Shown: piece by piece, positions 10,948 through 21,409 of the stretch | Numbering within the stretch: the stretch's first letter is position 1 | Layout: every line of letters begins with the position of its first letter | Source: Diploptera punctata | Taxonomy: Eukaryota; Arthropoda; Insecta; Blattodea; Blaberidae | NCBI GenBank assembly: GCA_030220185.1 | Contig: JASPKZ010001600.1 | Coordinates: forward strand, 1,627,501-1,691,500 | Direction: 5' to 3' | DNA length: 64,000 nt | The notes under the pieces: model-generated | Seen by the model: only the letters and a program-made list of their open reading frames with translations | What the model was told of the DNA's origin: nothing | The model's database searches: none | Translations under genes and position numbers: made by a program

Positions 10948-11514
10948 AAACGTTAGGCCGGATTACATTAGTCACGATCCAAGTCGGACTCCGAATGGGA
11001 ATTTCTGAATTAAGGAAATTTAATATAAGGCAGTTTAAAGTGTACTGGTAGAGAGACGATCTATAACACACGCAAGCTCAAGTACACAATTGACTCCCAC
11101 TACTACCAATTTGCGCAGAGCGGAAAATGGGTCAGCGGCGCAGGTTTCTTTCCAAGTTGTAGCCATCCACTTACTATTTAAACTCCACCTCTTCTTCCAT
11201 CTCTTCGCTCTCCATCCACCCATCTATCAACTCAGCAAACCATTCACCTATCCATCCACCCATTCTAGCCAACCAGTTTACGCAATTAATTATATTTGTA
11301 TGTTTTCATAATTAATGTACGTACTATACAAAAAATCATTAAGTTTATAGAGACAGTTATTATAATGGATGAGAATAGAGATACAATCAGATGTTTGAGC
11401 CGAAGACATTCCAAAAAGATATAGGGTTTTTCATGTCTACAAAATATTATTGCAAACATAATTTTATGACACAATCATCTTCACTACTGCTATTAAATCT
11501 AATTCGTAATCATT
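10948..11514. other. Intron sequence with a degenerate (CATC)n-like patch
   Basis: Positions 11205-11275 are rich in ccatccac and ccattc tetramers, a decayed simple repeat. Nothing else was recognised. Confidence 0.45.
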
Positions 11515-11528
11515 CTAATATGAGTAAT

Positions 11529-14500
11529 TCCCCTTCTTCCTTCTCACTGGCACTATCGAAACCATAGGTTCATGGCCGCACGGACATACGCTCTCCATAC
11601 ATCCCTATCCTGAGCTAATGCTTTCCAATCATTCCCTGTGTAATCTACTTCCCTCAAATCATAGTTAATGTTATTTTCCCACCTCATTCTTGGTCTACCA
11701 ACTGGGCGTCTTTCCCTCTGGCTTGCTACAAGAAGCTTCCATGCAAGTCTTTCATTCCCCATACGTGCAACATGTCCTGCCCATCGCAGTCTACGATACT
11801 TAACTGTTCTTATTATATCTGGCTTTCTATAAAGACCATGTAGTTCATTGTTATGTAGTCTTCTCCATTCACCTGTCTCATCTCTCTTTGGTCCAAAAAT
11901 TTTCCTAAGTACTTTATTCTCAAATACTTTTAATCTCCTTTCCTCCCTTAAAGTAAGAGTCCATGTTTCGCACCCATATAATATAACTGGTAGAATAATA
12001 GTTTTATATATTTCCAGTTTAACGTTTTTTGAAACGAGTTGGGACATCAAAAGTCTCTATAGTGCATAATAGCACGCATTTCCAGAATTCAGCCTATGTT
12101 TAATTTCTTTGTGCATCTCATTCCTATTTGTGATTATTGTTCCTAGGTATTTGAATTCAGCCACTTCCTCAAAATTTCCCTTATGTGACATTAGCTGTCC
12201 AGTTTTATTATATAATGAATTTCTACGTGTGACCATATATTTAGTTTTATTGATATTTACTTCCAATCCTAATTTCTTAGCGTTACTCAACAGGGTGTGC
12301 GTATTGTCCTTTAGTATCTCCTCGCTATCGGCCAACAATACTACATCATCAGCATAAACTAACAGCTTATTAATACTATTGAGTTATAAGCCTTCCTCAT
12401 TCTCCAAAGATTTAATGGCATGCTCTAGTACAAAATTAAATAGTAGAGGAGATAGTGCATCTCCTTGCTTCAACCCATTCTGGATTTAAAAAGTGTCCGA
12501 AAACTGTTTGCCTACACGCACCCTACTCTTTGTGCCATTTAGACACATTCGTATAAGTCTAACTAACGTTTTAGGAATTCCGAACTCCAGCAGGATACTA
12601 TATAACTTTCTCCCTCTTAATTGAATCATATGCTTTTTTGAAGTCTACATATAGTTGATGAATAGTATCATTATATTCCCATTTCTTTTCTAAAATCTAT
12701 CTTATGCTAAAAATCTGATCTGTTGTAGACCTGTTTCTTCTAAATCCACATTGATGATCTCTTAGTATGTCATCAATATAGGGAGTAAGTCTGCTTACTA
12801 ATATATTTGTTAGAATTTTGTACGAAGTTGAAAGTAATGAGATGCCCCTGTAGTTGTTGCAGTCAGTTTTATCTCCTTTCCTATAAATTGGTAGGATAAT
12901 TGATTCCTTCCATTCGTCTGGAAGAGATTCTTTTTCCCAAATCATACTAAGTAACCAGCATATCTTGTACATCATTTTTTCTCCCCCTGATTTTATCAGT
13001 TCTGCTGGGATCTCATCTGAGCCTGATGCTTTATACATCTTCAATTTTTCAATCGCCATTTCAACCTCTAATGCACTTGGCTCTGCGACTAGCATTTCTG
13101 CTGTCTGTAAATTATCCTCCTCAATGTCCTGTTCTGTATGTACATTTAATAGCTAATCAAAGTAACTTTTCCATCTATTTAATATAGGCCTACTCCTGGA
13201 ATCTGCAATCATATCCCCATTTTCATTCCGAATTATGTTTGTTCTAGCCTGAAATCCTTCTTCTCTCTATACTAATTCCCTGATATAATTCTCTAATGTT
13301 CCTATTTTTTGCATTCATTTCAAGATCATTAATCTTCTCTCTCAAATATTCCCTCTTTTTACTCTTTAGTAACTTGGTGGTTTCCCGTCTAATAGTACCC
13401 AATTGCTCTAAATTTACCTCATTTGGCTCGTGTAACCATTTCATTTTTGCTAGCTTTCTTTTCTTTACAATGTCGGCACATTCCTCATCAAACCATTTCT
13501 TGTTTTGCCTCTTTTTTAAACAACCAATGCTATCTGATACTGACAATTTAATAGCATCTCTTATAGCCTCCCATTCTTTATTTATATCAGTTTCTTCTTC
13601 GTTTGCCACATTGTCATCTGAAGATTCCAGTACTTCAAATCTATTAGCAATTTTGATTTGGTATTCTTGCCGCATTTCATCATTTTTCAAGTTTTTTAAT
13701 TCAAATTTTAAAGAATCATCTTTAGCGTTTGTTCCTCTCATAAGCGATAGCCGTTGTCTGATTTTCACTCTGACCAGATGATGATCCGAATTGCAGTCTG
13801 TCCCTCTAACTGATCTAACATCGATGATGCTACTGTGTCAGCGTTTATCCACTAATACATGATCTATCTGGTTCCGAGTTTCTCCATCTGGGGACGTCCA
13901 GGTATATTTATGAATATCCTTATGCTGAAATGCTGTACTCTTAACAATGAGATTCTTTGATGTGGCAAATGTGACTAATCTAACCCCGTTGTCGTTACTA
14001 TCTTCATGGAGACTGAATTTGCCTATTGTTGGTTTGAATATATCTTCCCGCCCCACTTTTGCATTGAATTCTCCTAAGATAATTTTCATATGATATCGTG
14101 AAAGGCTATCAAATAAGCATTCTAATTCTTCATAGAACTCATCCTTGATCTTGTCATCTTTTATCTTCTGTGGGGCATGTACATTTACAATTATAAAATC
14201 ATGTTTTTTTACCCTTTAGAATTATGTATGATACCCTATCACTAACAAAGTTAATATCTCGGATAGCGGATAGGATCCTCCTTCTGACTAAAAATCCCGT
14301 TCCAAATGCAGGTCTTTCTGCACCCCCGTAGTATAATGCAAAGCTTCCTGATTCCTGACTACCTTCTCCTGGCCACCTAACTTACTGTAAAGCGACTATA
14401 TCCAAGGGTGATTTATCCAATTCCCGCGTTAATATCTCTAGTGCCCCGCTATTGTATAAAGTCCTAACATTCCATGTTCCTAGGAACATGTCCCTGTGTT

Positions 14501-14800
14501 TCAGCCTTTGGCATGGGTTCCCTGAAGTAGTCCCCGCCCGGAGATCCGAATGGGGGACTATTTGACCTCCGGAAAATTTTACCCCAGTTGAACCCACGTC
14601 CGCATTTCTTGACGGTTGTATTTTTACGGTGAAAGATCGTCACTCTTTCGCACAAGGTACTTTTTTCGTCTGGCTTATCACCTTCGACCAGTCCGACATG
14701 GGTAACCATATCGGCAGCAATGCTACCGCCGGCATAGCTCTCAGGATCATTTAAGCACGCAAGCCATTCCACCACGACAAGGTAAAGATACCATGGAGGG
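11529..14800 (-). mobile_element. RTE-like LINE, apparently full length (copy 1)
   Basis: A 3,272-bp minus-strand element bounded by an exact 14-bp target duplication ctaatatgagtaat (11515-11528 and 14801-14814). The 5' end starts ctccatggtatctttacctt; the 3' end is gccagtgag plus a short A/G-rich tail. It encodes an apurinic-type endonuclease followed by reverse transcriptase in one reading direction. The protein resembles the arthropod RTE/craniofacial-development-protein-2-like group. It is broken by stops and frameshifts and cannot be active as read. It inserted into the intron between IR exons 4 and 5 in the same orientation as the gene. Confidence 0.9.
11553..14597 (-). pseudogene. Endonuclease-reverse transcriptase of LINE copy 1, degraded
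   Basis: Reading 5' to 3' on minus: GTWNVRTLYNSGALEIL (endonuclease start, about 14480), ILGEFNAKVGREDIF (D-F-N catalytic region, about 14080), WTSPDGETRNQIDHVLVDKR (about 13870), a linker, NNYRGISLLSTSYKIL and RLTPYIDDILRDHQCGFRRN (reverse transcriptase, about 12800), LLVYADDVVLL (catalytic Y-A-D-D, about 12350), FKYLGTIITN, YGCETWTLTLREERR and the C-terminal RPRMRWENNI region. Stops include SDTF-stop-IQNG (about 12487) and EGL-stop-LNS (about 12385). Several single-base shifts occur. Function when intact: target-primed reverse transcription. Confidence 0.9.
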
Positions 14801-14814
14801 CTAATATGAGTAAT

Positions 14815-15496
14815 AAAGAACAATTATTAATATTTGGAATTTTATAGATTGTGACCACAAAAACGCCAGTAGCTTCAGAACATTTATACCACGCGTAATA
14901 TCTTATTTGCGTCTATTTTCTGACCACGGGTGTAAGTTCCAAAGCAAGTTTCGTTGTTAAGGATTGATTCAGTGGCATCTCATCTAGCCGCTGTTCCAGT
15001 AATTGAGTTCGCCCCCTAACGTTATTAAATAATTATACGTTCCATTGTTTTTTTTTTCATAAATGGGCACCCACTTTCTTGGCAAAGTTATGGGTGAAAC
15101 TATTTAATTAAATTATTTATTTCAAATGAATTAGCTAATAAATCAATCTCATATAAACATACACGATTAATAGAAAGAATTGTTTTATAAGTGCGATTAT
15201 ATTTTCTAGATGTGAAAATAGCACATTGCGATACGAGTGTGGTTAACATTTTATGCGGATCGGGGAAAAGGTTTTTTTTTGTTTCCGAGATTACGTTATG
15301 TGTTTACCACATGAGTATTGCATACTATTTTCTTGCACTATGTGTATTTATTTTACTAATTCAGATATTAACTAAAATATTAATAAATATAATTTAAGAT
15401 AAATGTTAGATTTCAGAAGGTAAACCGGATATAGGCCTATATGTTACTGTGGAGAAATAATAAGTATTGTTGGTTAAGTCGCCATCTTATATATAG
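14815..15496. other. AT-rich intron sequence, nothing recognised
   Basis: No repeat family, coding signal or RNA gene was recognised. Confidence 0.4.

Positions 15497-15533
<37 letters not shown>
15497..15533. repeat. (TA)n microsatellite
   Basis: A run of about 37 bases of alternating TA. Confidence 0.95.
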
Positions 15534-15538
<5 letters not shown>

Positions 15539-16217
15539 TAAAACAATTATTTTATTAGGGATTTATTTCTGATTATGGAGAAAGTTTAAGACGATGTGTG
15601 CAGTGATGATGAAACAGAAGAGGAGTGGAAAGCTGGATATGATGAATTAATACCGAAATTAATACAAATTGCAGTATCACTATAATTATTTCAAAATAAA
15701 TGTTTTTACTTACCGCACTAGTGCTTTGGTCATTTTTAAAGTATTGAGATTTATTTTGTTTTCATAGCAACCACGATTGTATGCGGGAATGTCAAATTAC
15801 GATGCACATTGACAATAAATAGGCAATATTAGTTAACCATAGTAAAACCAACACTATAGAAAGGAATATAATCAGCAGGTTACAGACACATGGTGGAGAT
15901 GGGGGAGAAGAACGGGGAAAAAAAACTGTACAAGTCGGACACCTCGCGGAAAGTAGGAGGTGAACACAAGAACATTTTTGTTAAAACCGCATGCCGGAGA
16001 AGCATGAAGGGATAAATAAAGAAGAAGACTAATAGATAATTGAAGAGAGCTGAGAGATATCGAACGAAAGTAATTTGTAATAAAACGCAGACAACATGCA
16101 CAAAGGTTTCTAGCACTAACAGTCGAAGCACGAGTGTGACCACACATTACAATATAGTTCCTCAGGAGTTGTATCCGACAAACTGGTAGATATATGTGTT
16201 AAATAAATGTACCTTAC
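15534..16217. other. Intron sequence up to the exon 4 donor
   Basis: An acidic-looking plus-strand stretch near 15590-15685 (CSDDETEEEWKAGYDELI) is short, unsupported by splice context and not assigned. Confidence 0.35.
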
Positions 16218-16396
16218 CTGTCACTCCAGTATGGCCCCATAAAACTAATACCTAGTGTTCTTGTTTCGGTCATTGTAAAGGCAGTAATAGCCACTCTTCT
16301 GCCTCTCCTCTGACTACATTTCCCACCATCCCATTCCAACTGCCATTAAGCTGTAGGGAGCCCCACGCATGATCAGCAGGCTGCAGAAACCTTGTG
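16218..16396 (-). CDS. IR exon 4 (S1 lobe core), with a 2-base frameshift
   Basis: Acceptor ttatatgtttacag and donor GACAG|GTAAGG enclose 179 bp. In the first frame it reads RFLQPADHAWGSLQLNGSWN and on to GMVGNVVRGEAE, the very conserved W-G-S-L-x-x-N-G-S-W-N-G-M-V-G block of insect IRs. After GEAE two extra bases (GA, around 16291) shift the frame. Beyond them the next frame continues the family pattern as AITAFTMTETRTLGISFMG and ends PYWSD. The arginine in T-E-T-R lines up with the glutamate-binding arginine of iGluRs. The last two bases plus the first of exon 5 make the arginine of SDRLIVYIRQPN. As written the exon would truncate the protein. Either the copy is a recent pseudogene or the 2 bases are a sequencing error. 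Confidence 0.88.
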
Positions 16397-16566
16397 CTGT
16401 AAACATATAAAAATAAATAAATATACACTTTTGCTCCTGTCGACATCTTCATAAATTCGTTACAACCATGAGACGGAATTTATGACGTCATGTTCTTTTC
16501 CTTTGACGTTATTTCCGTGATTCAAATAAACGTGTTTACCACAAATTCTGAAGAGAAATAAAATAT

Positions 16567-19072
16567 TATCATAAGTAATGCCACGAGTGATTTCCAAATT
16601 ATCGATAAATTCACGACTCACGAAGTGAGGAGTAAATTTATCTAGAGAATTTGGAAATCAAGAGTGGGATTTGTTAGGACTATTTAACGAATAAAATTAA
16701 GCTGTTTACTCACAAATCATTATTTAACTATGGTTATTTTAAAATATTTATATATTTAATGTAAACGGCGATGTTTGAAAACAAATGAGAAACGATAAGT
16801 ACTCTTCATCTGCTTCTTTTGTTTATCACTGCAACCAGATCATACTATTTATTGCCAAAGGAACGCAATATTGTAAGAATGCTCTCTACTGGAGAAAAAA
16901 TGAAACACATCAAACTGTATATTAATTCATTTCTGATGTCGTATGATGTAAATATGACAATTATATTTTTCTGGATTATTACCTGGGAAAAAAATACATT
17001 TAAGAAAGTGGTATAATAAATTGCTACAAATGTTTTTATATTAACTCCTGCAAGCGCTATGTGTTGACATCTATGCACTATATATATACGATCTGGTAGC
17101 CGTATTATTATAGGCTCAGTCACTGCAAAATAATGGTCAGACCTGTTCAGAATATTAAAAAGGAGGAGCTTTCTTTAATATGGTAAATATAACACTGATA
17201 AATATTTCGTGAAACACGACTCTGATTGGTTGTAAAACAGAAATCATTGAAACGTGATTGGTCATTGACTCCTATTTGGGGCATGAGTTAAATAGTCCTC
17301 GTAAACTCGTATTTAGGCATATGTTTGCACCATAAAACCATAATATCTCCAAAATAAATATGTTTAATCACATGATAATAATTACTCTACATTTAAAATA
17401 TCTAAATATAAATGAAAATACACATTATGTGTGTAGATTTGTAGTATTTTTGATGACGCTTTTTACATACGAACTACAAATTTCTAATAAAATATATGTT
17501 ACAATGATATAAACTATTAAGATAAGATACGAAATTTCTGGTTATATTCGTAAAACATTAAATTAATTAAACCGGAAAAAGTTACCTTTTCTTCTTATAG
17601 AAGAGTTACAGATAACAATTTGAGATAATAAATCTATAATATTAGACAAACCTTTCCGTTGTTAAATTTGTTTATATTTGATACTCAATTTACAGTATTA
17701 CATTTAAAGGTATTAATATAAAATTATGGAATATTCACCTGAAAGGTCTGTCTCTCTCCTCAACTTAATTAATCATTTAACTGTAGCGCTTTCGGGACTT
17801 GTCCCATCATCGGCAGGATTCAAAACTGGTGTTTCACTGAATATCTGGTAGAGGGGGTTGCATGTATTGGGTTCGTTTTCGTTTATCAGTCTGTCGTTGT
17901 TGTGAGCTGCTTTTATGATTTTCAGGTGAATATTCCATAATTTTATATTAATTTTGAATAATACCTCAACCGAACACATCATGAATCTTATAAAAGTTGA
18001 TTTAAAGATATATAGGTTGGAATGAGATGGATGTAGGCCTAGACTAGGGACGGGAGTAAACTAACTGTAGGCCCTATATTCAAAATGTAGCTTGTAATTA
18101 TTAATTATTAAAATTATTATTAGCACGTAATTATACAGAGTCTGTAAAAACTAATTTAGAAACATGTCTGATTAGTTTTTAATAAATGGGTTAATCCAAT
18201 TCCCAATTAAAATGTGAAGTCATGTTATGTTATTTCATACACCTAACTTTTTAAAGCTCGATTATGAACATCAAATATACACTAATTTAACAGCTGATAA
18301 CTCGTATATATACTTTAATGAGACTATTTAACTCATGCCCCAAATGGGTGTCAATGACCAACCACATTTCAATGATTTTTTATTTACAACCAATCATAGT
18401 CGTGTTTTGCCTCGAATTTATCAAGTGAAGTTTATCATATTAAAGAAACCTCCTCCTTTTTAACATTCTGAATAGGTCATAGCATTATTTTGCAGTGACT
18501 GACTCTCAAAGAAATACGGCTACCAAATTTTATATATAGTGCATGAATGTCAGCACATAGCGCATGCGGGAGATAATATAAAAATATTTGTAGCAATTGA
18601 TTAAATCACAAAAAAAAATAAACCGCTGTTTGCACTTTCTTAAACGAATTATTTTCCAGGAAGTAACGTTGGAGAAAAATATAAATGACATATTTACATC
18701 GTAGGATATCAGAAATTAATTAATACCTATAACTTGGTTATAAATTTCTCCACTAGGGTGCATTCTTACAATATTGTGATCCTTTGGCAATAAATAATAT
18801 GATCTGGTTGCAGTGATGAACAAAATAAGCAAATGAAGCGTACCAATCGTTTCTCATTTTTTTCAAACATCGCCGTTTACATTAAATAATATAAATATTT
18901 TAAAATAACTGTAGCTAAATAATGATTTGTGAGTAAACAGCTTAATTTTATTCGTTAAATGGTCCTAACAAATGCCACACTTGATTTCCAACTTCTCTAG
19001 ATAAATTCACTCCTCACTCGTGAGTCGTGAATTTATCGATAATTTGGAAATCACTCGTGGTATTACTTATGA
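16567..19072. mobile_element. 2.5-kb foldback element with about 740-bp inverted arms
   Basis: The left arm (about 16567-17304) and right arm (about 18326-19072) are inverted copies. The outer ends are aagtaatgccacgagtgatt and its complement; the inner ends are ggcatgagttaaatag and its complement. Arms share atgtaaacggcgatgtttga and aaaggaggag segments and differ by scattered substitutions and small gaps. The roughly 1-kb middle has no convincing coding region. Related right-arm-only copies lie at 30345 and 31078. Foldback elements move as DNA; the superfamily is not evident. Confidence 0.75.
17712..17952. repeat. Perfect 33-bp inverted repeat around a 175-bp middle
   Basis: Positions 17712-17744 and 17920-17952 are exact reverse complements (core ggaatattcacctgaa). 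They sit in the central region of the foldback element and could be a small nested TIR element. Confidence 0.75.
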
Positions 19073-19192
19073 AAAGTTTCTCTATCTCAAATTGATTGTC
19101 TGCAACTGTTTCACAACCAAGTAAATTTCTTTGATTAAATTGATTTATATCCTGTATACCGAAACATGGGGCACGCCAAAGAGTAGTTGGCT

Positions 19193-19545
19193 ATGTTAAT
19201 GTTCTATAAACCGGATTGTCGCGGGTTACAGTCCCAAAATCAAAATAATTTTTAAACTGGCCTAAACCTTCTGGCAGCATATTGACCCTGGGGTCGACTC
19301 AACCTCTAAGGGAATGTTAATGTTCTATAAACCGGATTGTCGCGGGTTACAGTCCAAAATCAAAATAATTTTTAAACTGGCCTAAACCTTCTGGCAGCAT
19401 ATTGACCCTGGGGTCGACTCAACCTCTAAGGGAAATGAATACTAGATTTTTATGTTGCTAAATGCGAGTGTCACGCATGGCTCACAATCCAGATGACAAC
19501 TCGTGCCGATATTCTACAAAGGCACCAGGGCCTCCAAGGCCTGTA
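19193..19545 (+). mobile_element. SINE alpha remnant with an internal tandem duplication
   Basis: The SINE alpha body (actggcctaaaccttctggc, ctggggtcgactcaacctc) is present twice in direct tandem, units 19193-19313 and 19314-19433, differing by one base. The rest (aatgaatactagattttt and gcaccagggcctccaaggcc) is diverged. The head is largely lost. Confidence 0.75.
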
Positions 19546-20257
19546 CATTTATATTGAATGATTTCTAGTGAAGAACAATTAAATAAATAAATATAACAAT
19601 AACGATATATAATAGTGGTAAAATATCAATGCTTCCCCTTAGGAACCAAAATTACGAAATTGGATTTTAATGTAACTTCCTAAAATACATAAACTTATTA
19701 AAGTTTCCGTTATAATACCTAAATCTGTAACATAAAATTTTGGTATACTATAAATATATTCCAGACATGAATTGCGACTCAAATGTCCGCTCACACCACT
19801 GACCAGCCATTGTTGTAGAAGTTTAATAGGTACTGATAAACTGATTAAAACCAGCTCTATTATTACACCGCAGCTTGAACAAAGTCTACTGTGACTTCTA
19901 GCTGAAGATGCGAGAAACTAACTGAAGAGTGAAATTAGAAGCAATTCGAAACACCATTCTGCGACCAATATGCATAAACTACTTTATAGTCGCTCATTTC
20001 ATTACAAACGAACTATTTAATTAACTAAATAACTGGCACTTCGAATCATTAGGTTCATACCCGGGTTGACTCAAGTCCTATACATCCCTATCGTAATAGG
20101 CCCTATTTACAATAATATGGATGTAATATCGTGTTTGTTGTAACATTTTTAGTGTCATTGACGACATACAATGTTAGGCGTATAAAATATACTAAACTTC
20201 TATTGTTCTAGAACTTAGGTAATGAAAAGGTATAATTAAACATATTAATAGTTAATT
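19546..20257. other. Intron sequence, nothing recognised
   Basis: AT-rich; no family or coding signal was recognised. Confidence 0.4.
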
Positions 20258-20552
20258 GTCCACCGTTGTGGTCTCGAGGTAGCGTGTTACCTTGTCACGC
20301 AGCGGGTTCGATTCCCGGTCAGGGCAGTTTTTCTGGGTGAGGATTAAATCGGGGTTTTTCTTCACCTGTAAGACAAGTGTCAGGAAAACGTTAAGGCACA
20401 AACGGTCCCCGAAATCATATGGCCATCATCATCATCCTTCACCGGTGTGGAAAGCTACCACACCTACAATTCCCTAGTAAAGCTGCAAGCATAGCTTGAA
20501 AATGCTATAATTGCAGTGAAGACCTGCCCTCTGGCAGAACTACTATGAATGG
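20258..20552 (+). mobile_element. SINE gamma head with a second tail type
   Basis: The head reads gtccaccgttgtggtctcga with box B gggttcgattcccgg and the gaggattaaatcggg stretch. The tail (ctaccacacctacaattcc, aaagctgcaagcatagc, gacctgccctctggcag) differs from the main gamma tail and recurs at 61318, 46288 and 61800. Confidence 0.88.
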
Positions 20553-20573
20553 AATAGTTAATTATATATATGA

Positions 20574-20684
20574 CATAAAAAATAAATGCCTGAATCGCGA
20601 TTTGAACCCGAGGTCTCTAACTTATACGTTAGGGTTCTAACCAACTGAGCTAACTCAGGAATCCTAACATAAACATTTATTTTT

Positions 20685-20689
<5 letters not shown>
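20574..20689 (-). mobile_element. SINE epsilon (tRNA-like unit)
   Basis: On minus it reads as a nearly complete tRNA: cctgagttagctcagttggt for the acceptor and D-arm, and box B gggttcaaatcgcg. It is flanked by short inverted ends (aaaaataaatg and catttatttttctt) and abuts a (TA)n run. Being repeated at 20885, 45739 and 61066, it is a mobile element rather than a host tRNA gene. Confidence 0.75.

Positions 20690-20728
<39 letters not shown>
20690..20728. repeat. (TA)n microsatellite
   Basis: About 39 bases of TA directly after the epsilon unit; the same arrangement is seen at other epsilon copies. Confidence 0.95.
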
Positions 20729-20731
<3 letters not shown>

Positions 20732-20884
20732 TCAATTTACAGGAGAGGCAGCGGGATATCGTTCCAACCGTCATCTAGTGGCTACTATAACAAGTACCGG
20801 TAAGCATTTTTAAAGAGAATTTTTACTTTATGGCAGTAACGCTTGTATATTTAGATATTATAACTAAATGATTGACATTTAGGA

Positions 20885-21028
20885 ATCAAGGCCTATTATG
20901 ACGTGAAAAGAAGAATAAATGCCCGAGTCGGGATTTGAACCCCATATCTCTAACTTTATATGTCAGCGCTCTAACCAATATATCTATTCAGGAACCAAAC
21001 CTAAACATTTATTTTTCTTATATATATA
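20885..21028 (-). mobile_element. SINE epsilon, second copy
   Basis: It has the same tRNA-like core (gagtcgggatttgaacccc and gcgctctaaccaatatatct on the plus strand) and the same acatttatttttcttatata flank. The acceptor and D-arm have decayed. Confidence 0.7.
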
Positions 21029-21208
21029 TCGGTTGTTTAATGTATTTCACATCAATTCCTAATAGTGAATTCTGTCGGTCCATCCAATCTCCAATGTTTC
21101 TCCTTCATGTATAATTATATTCCCTGATTCCAGAAAAATAAATATAGAAATGCATTATTTCAAAACTTACTTCGATGTTCGTCTCTCCTCCCAGTTAGTT
21201 TCTACAAC

Positions 21209-21409
21209 TTATAAATGAGCTATATATATTCTTGGCTGCATAAAGTCTGTCACTGTGTAATGGAATTCCCGACTCTTCTTAATTATTTTCAAGAGGCTCT
21301 TCTCAATGGAAATTAATGATGAGTTCGTGAAACTCTTGTGTGTTTGTTTTCTTCTAAAGTAAGTTTTGATTTTCATTGCTGAGAAGCTTCTTTCAACTAA
21401 AGCATTACT
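21209..21409 (-). pseudogene. hAT transposase, C-terminal end (split by a LINE)
   Basis: The minus strand reads NALVERSFSAMKIKTYFRR and continues to a stop after YIAHL. E-R-S-F-S-A-x-K-x-x-K-T-Y is the C-terminal dimerisation motif of hAT (ZMYM1-like, DUF4371 group) transposases. It is separated from the rest of the gene (25549-27352) by the LINE at 21410-25548. The residues TIPASNAS on the other side join directly to it, with the 15-bp target duplication shared by both. Confidence 0.85.

Noticed and set aside
14464..14823. Independent 119-codon gene on minus
   Set aside because: It overlaps the 5' region of LINE copy 1 and contains its untranslated sequence read in an alternate frame.
15872..16147. 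Two overlapping minus-strand frames with hydrophobic residues
   Set aside because: They are intronic between exons 4 and 5; no conserved motif.
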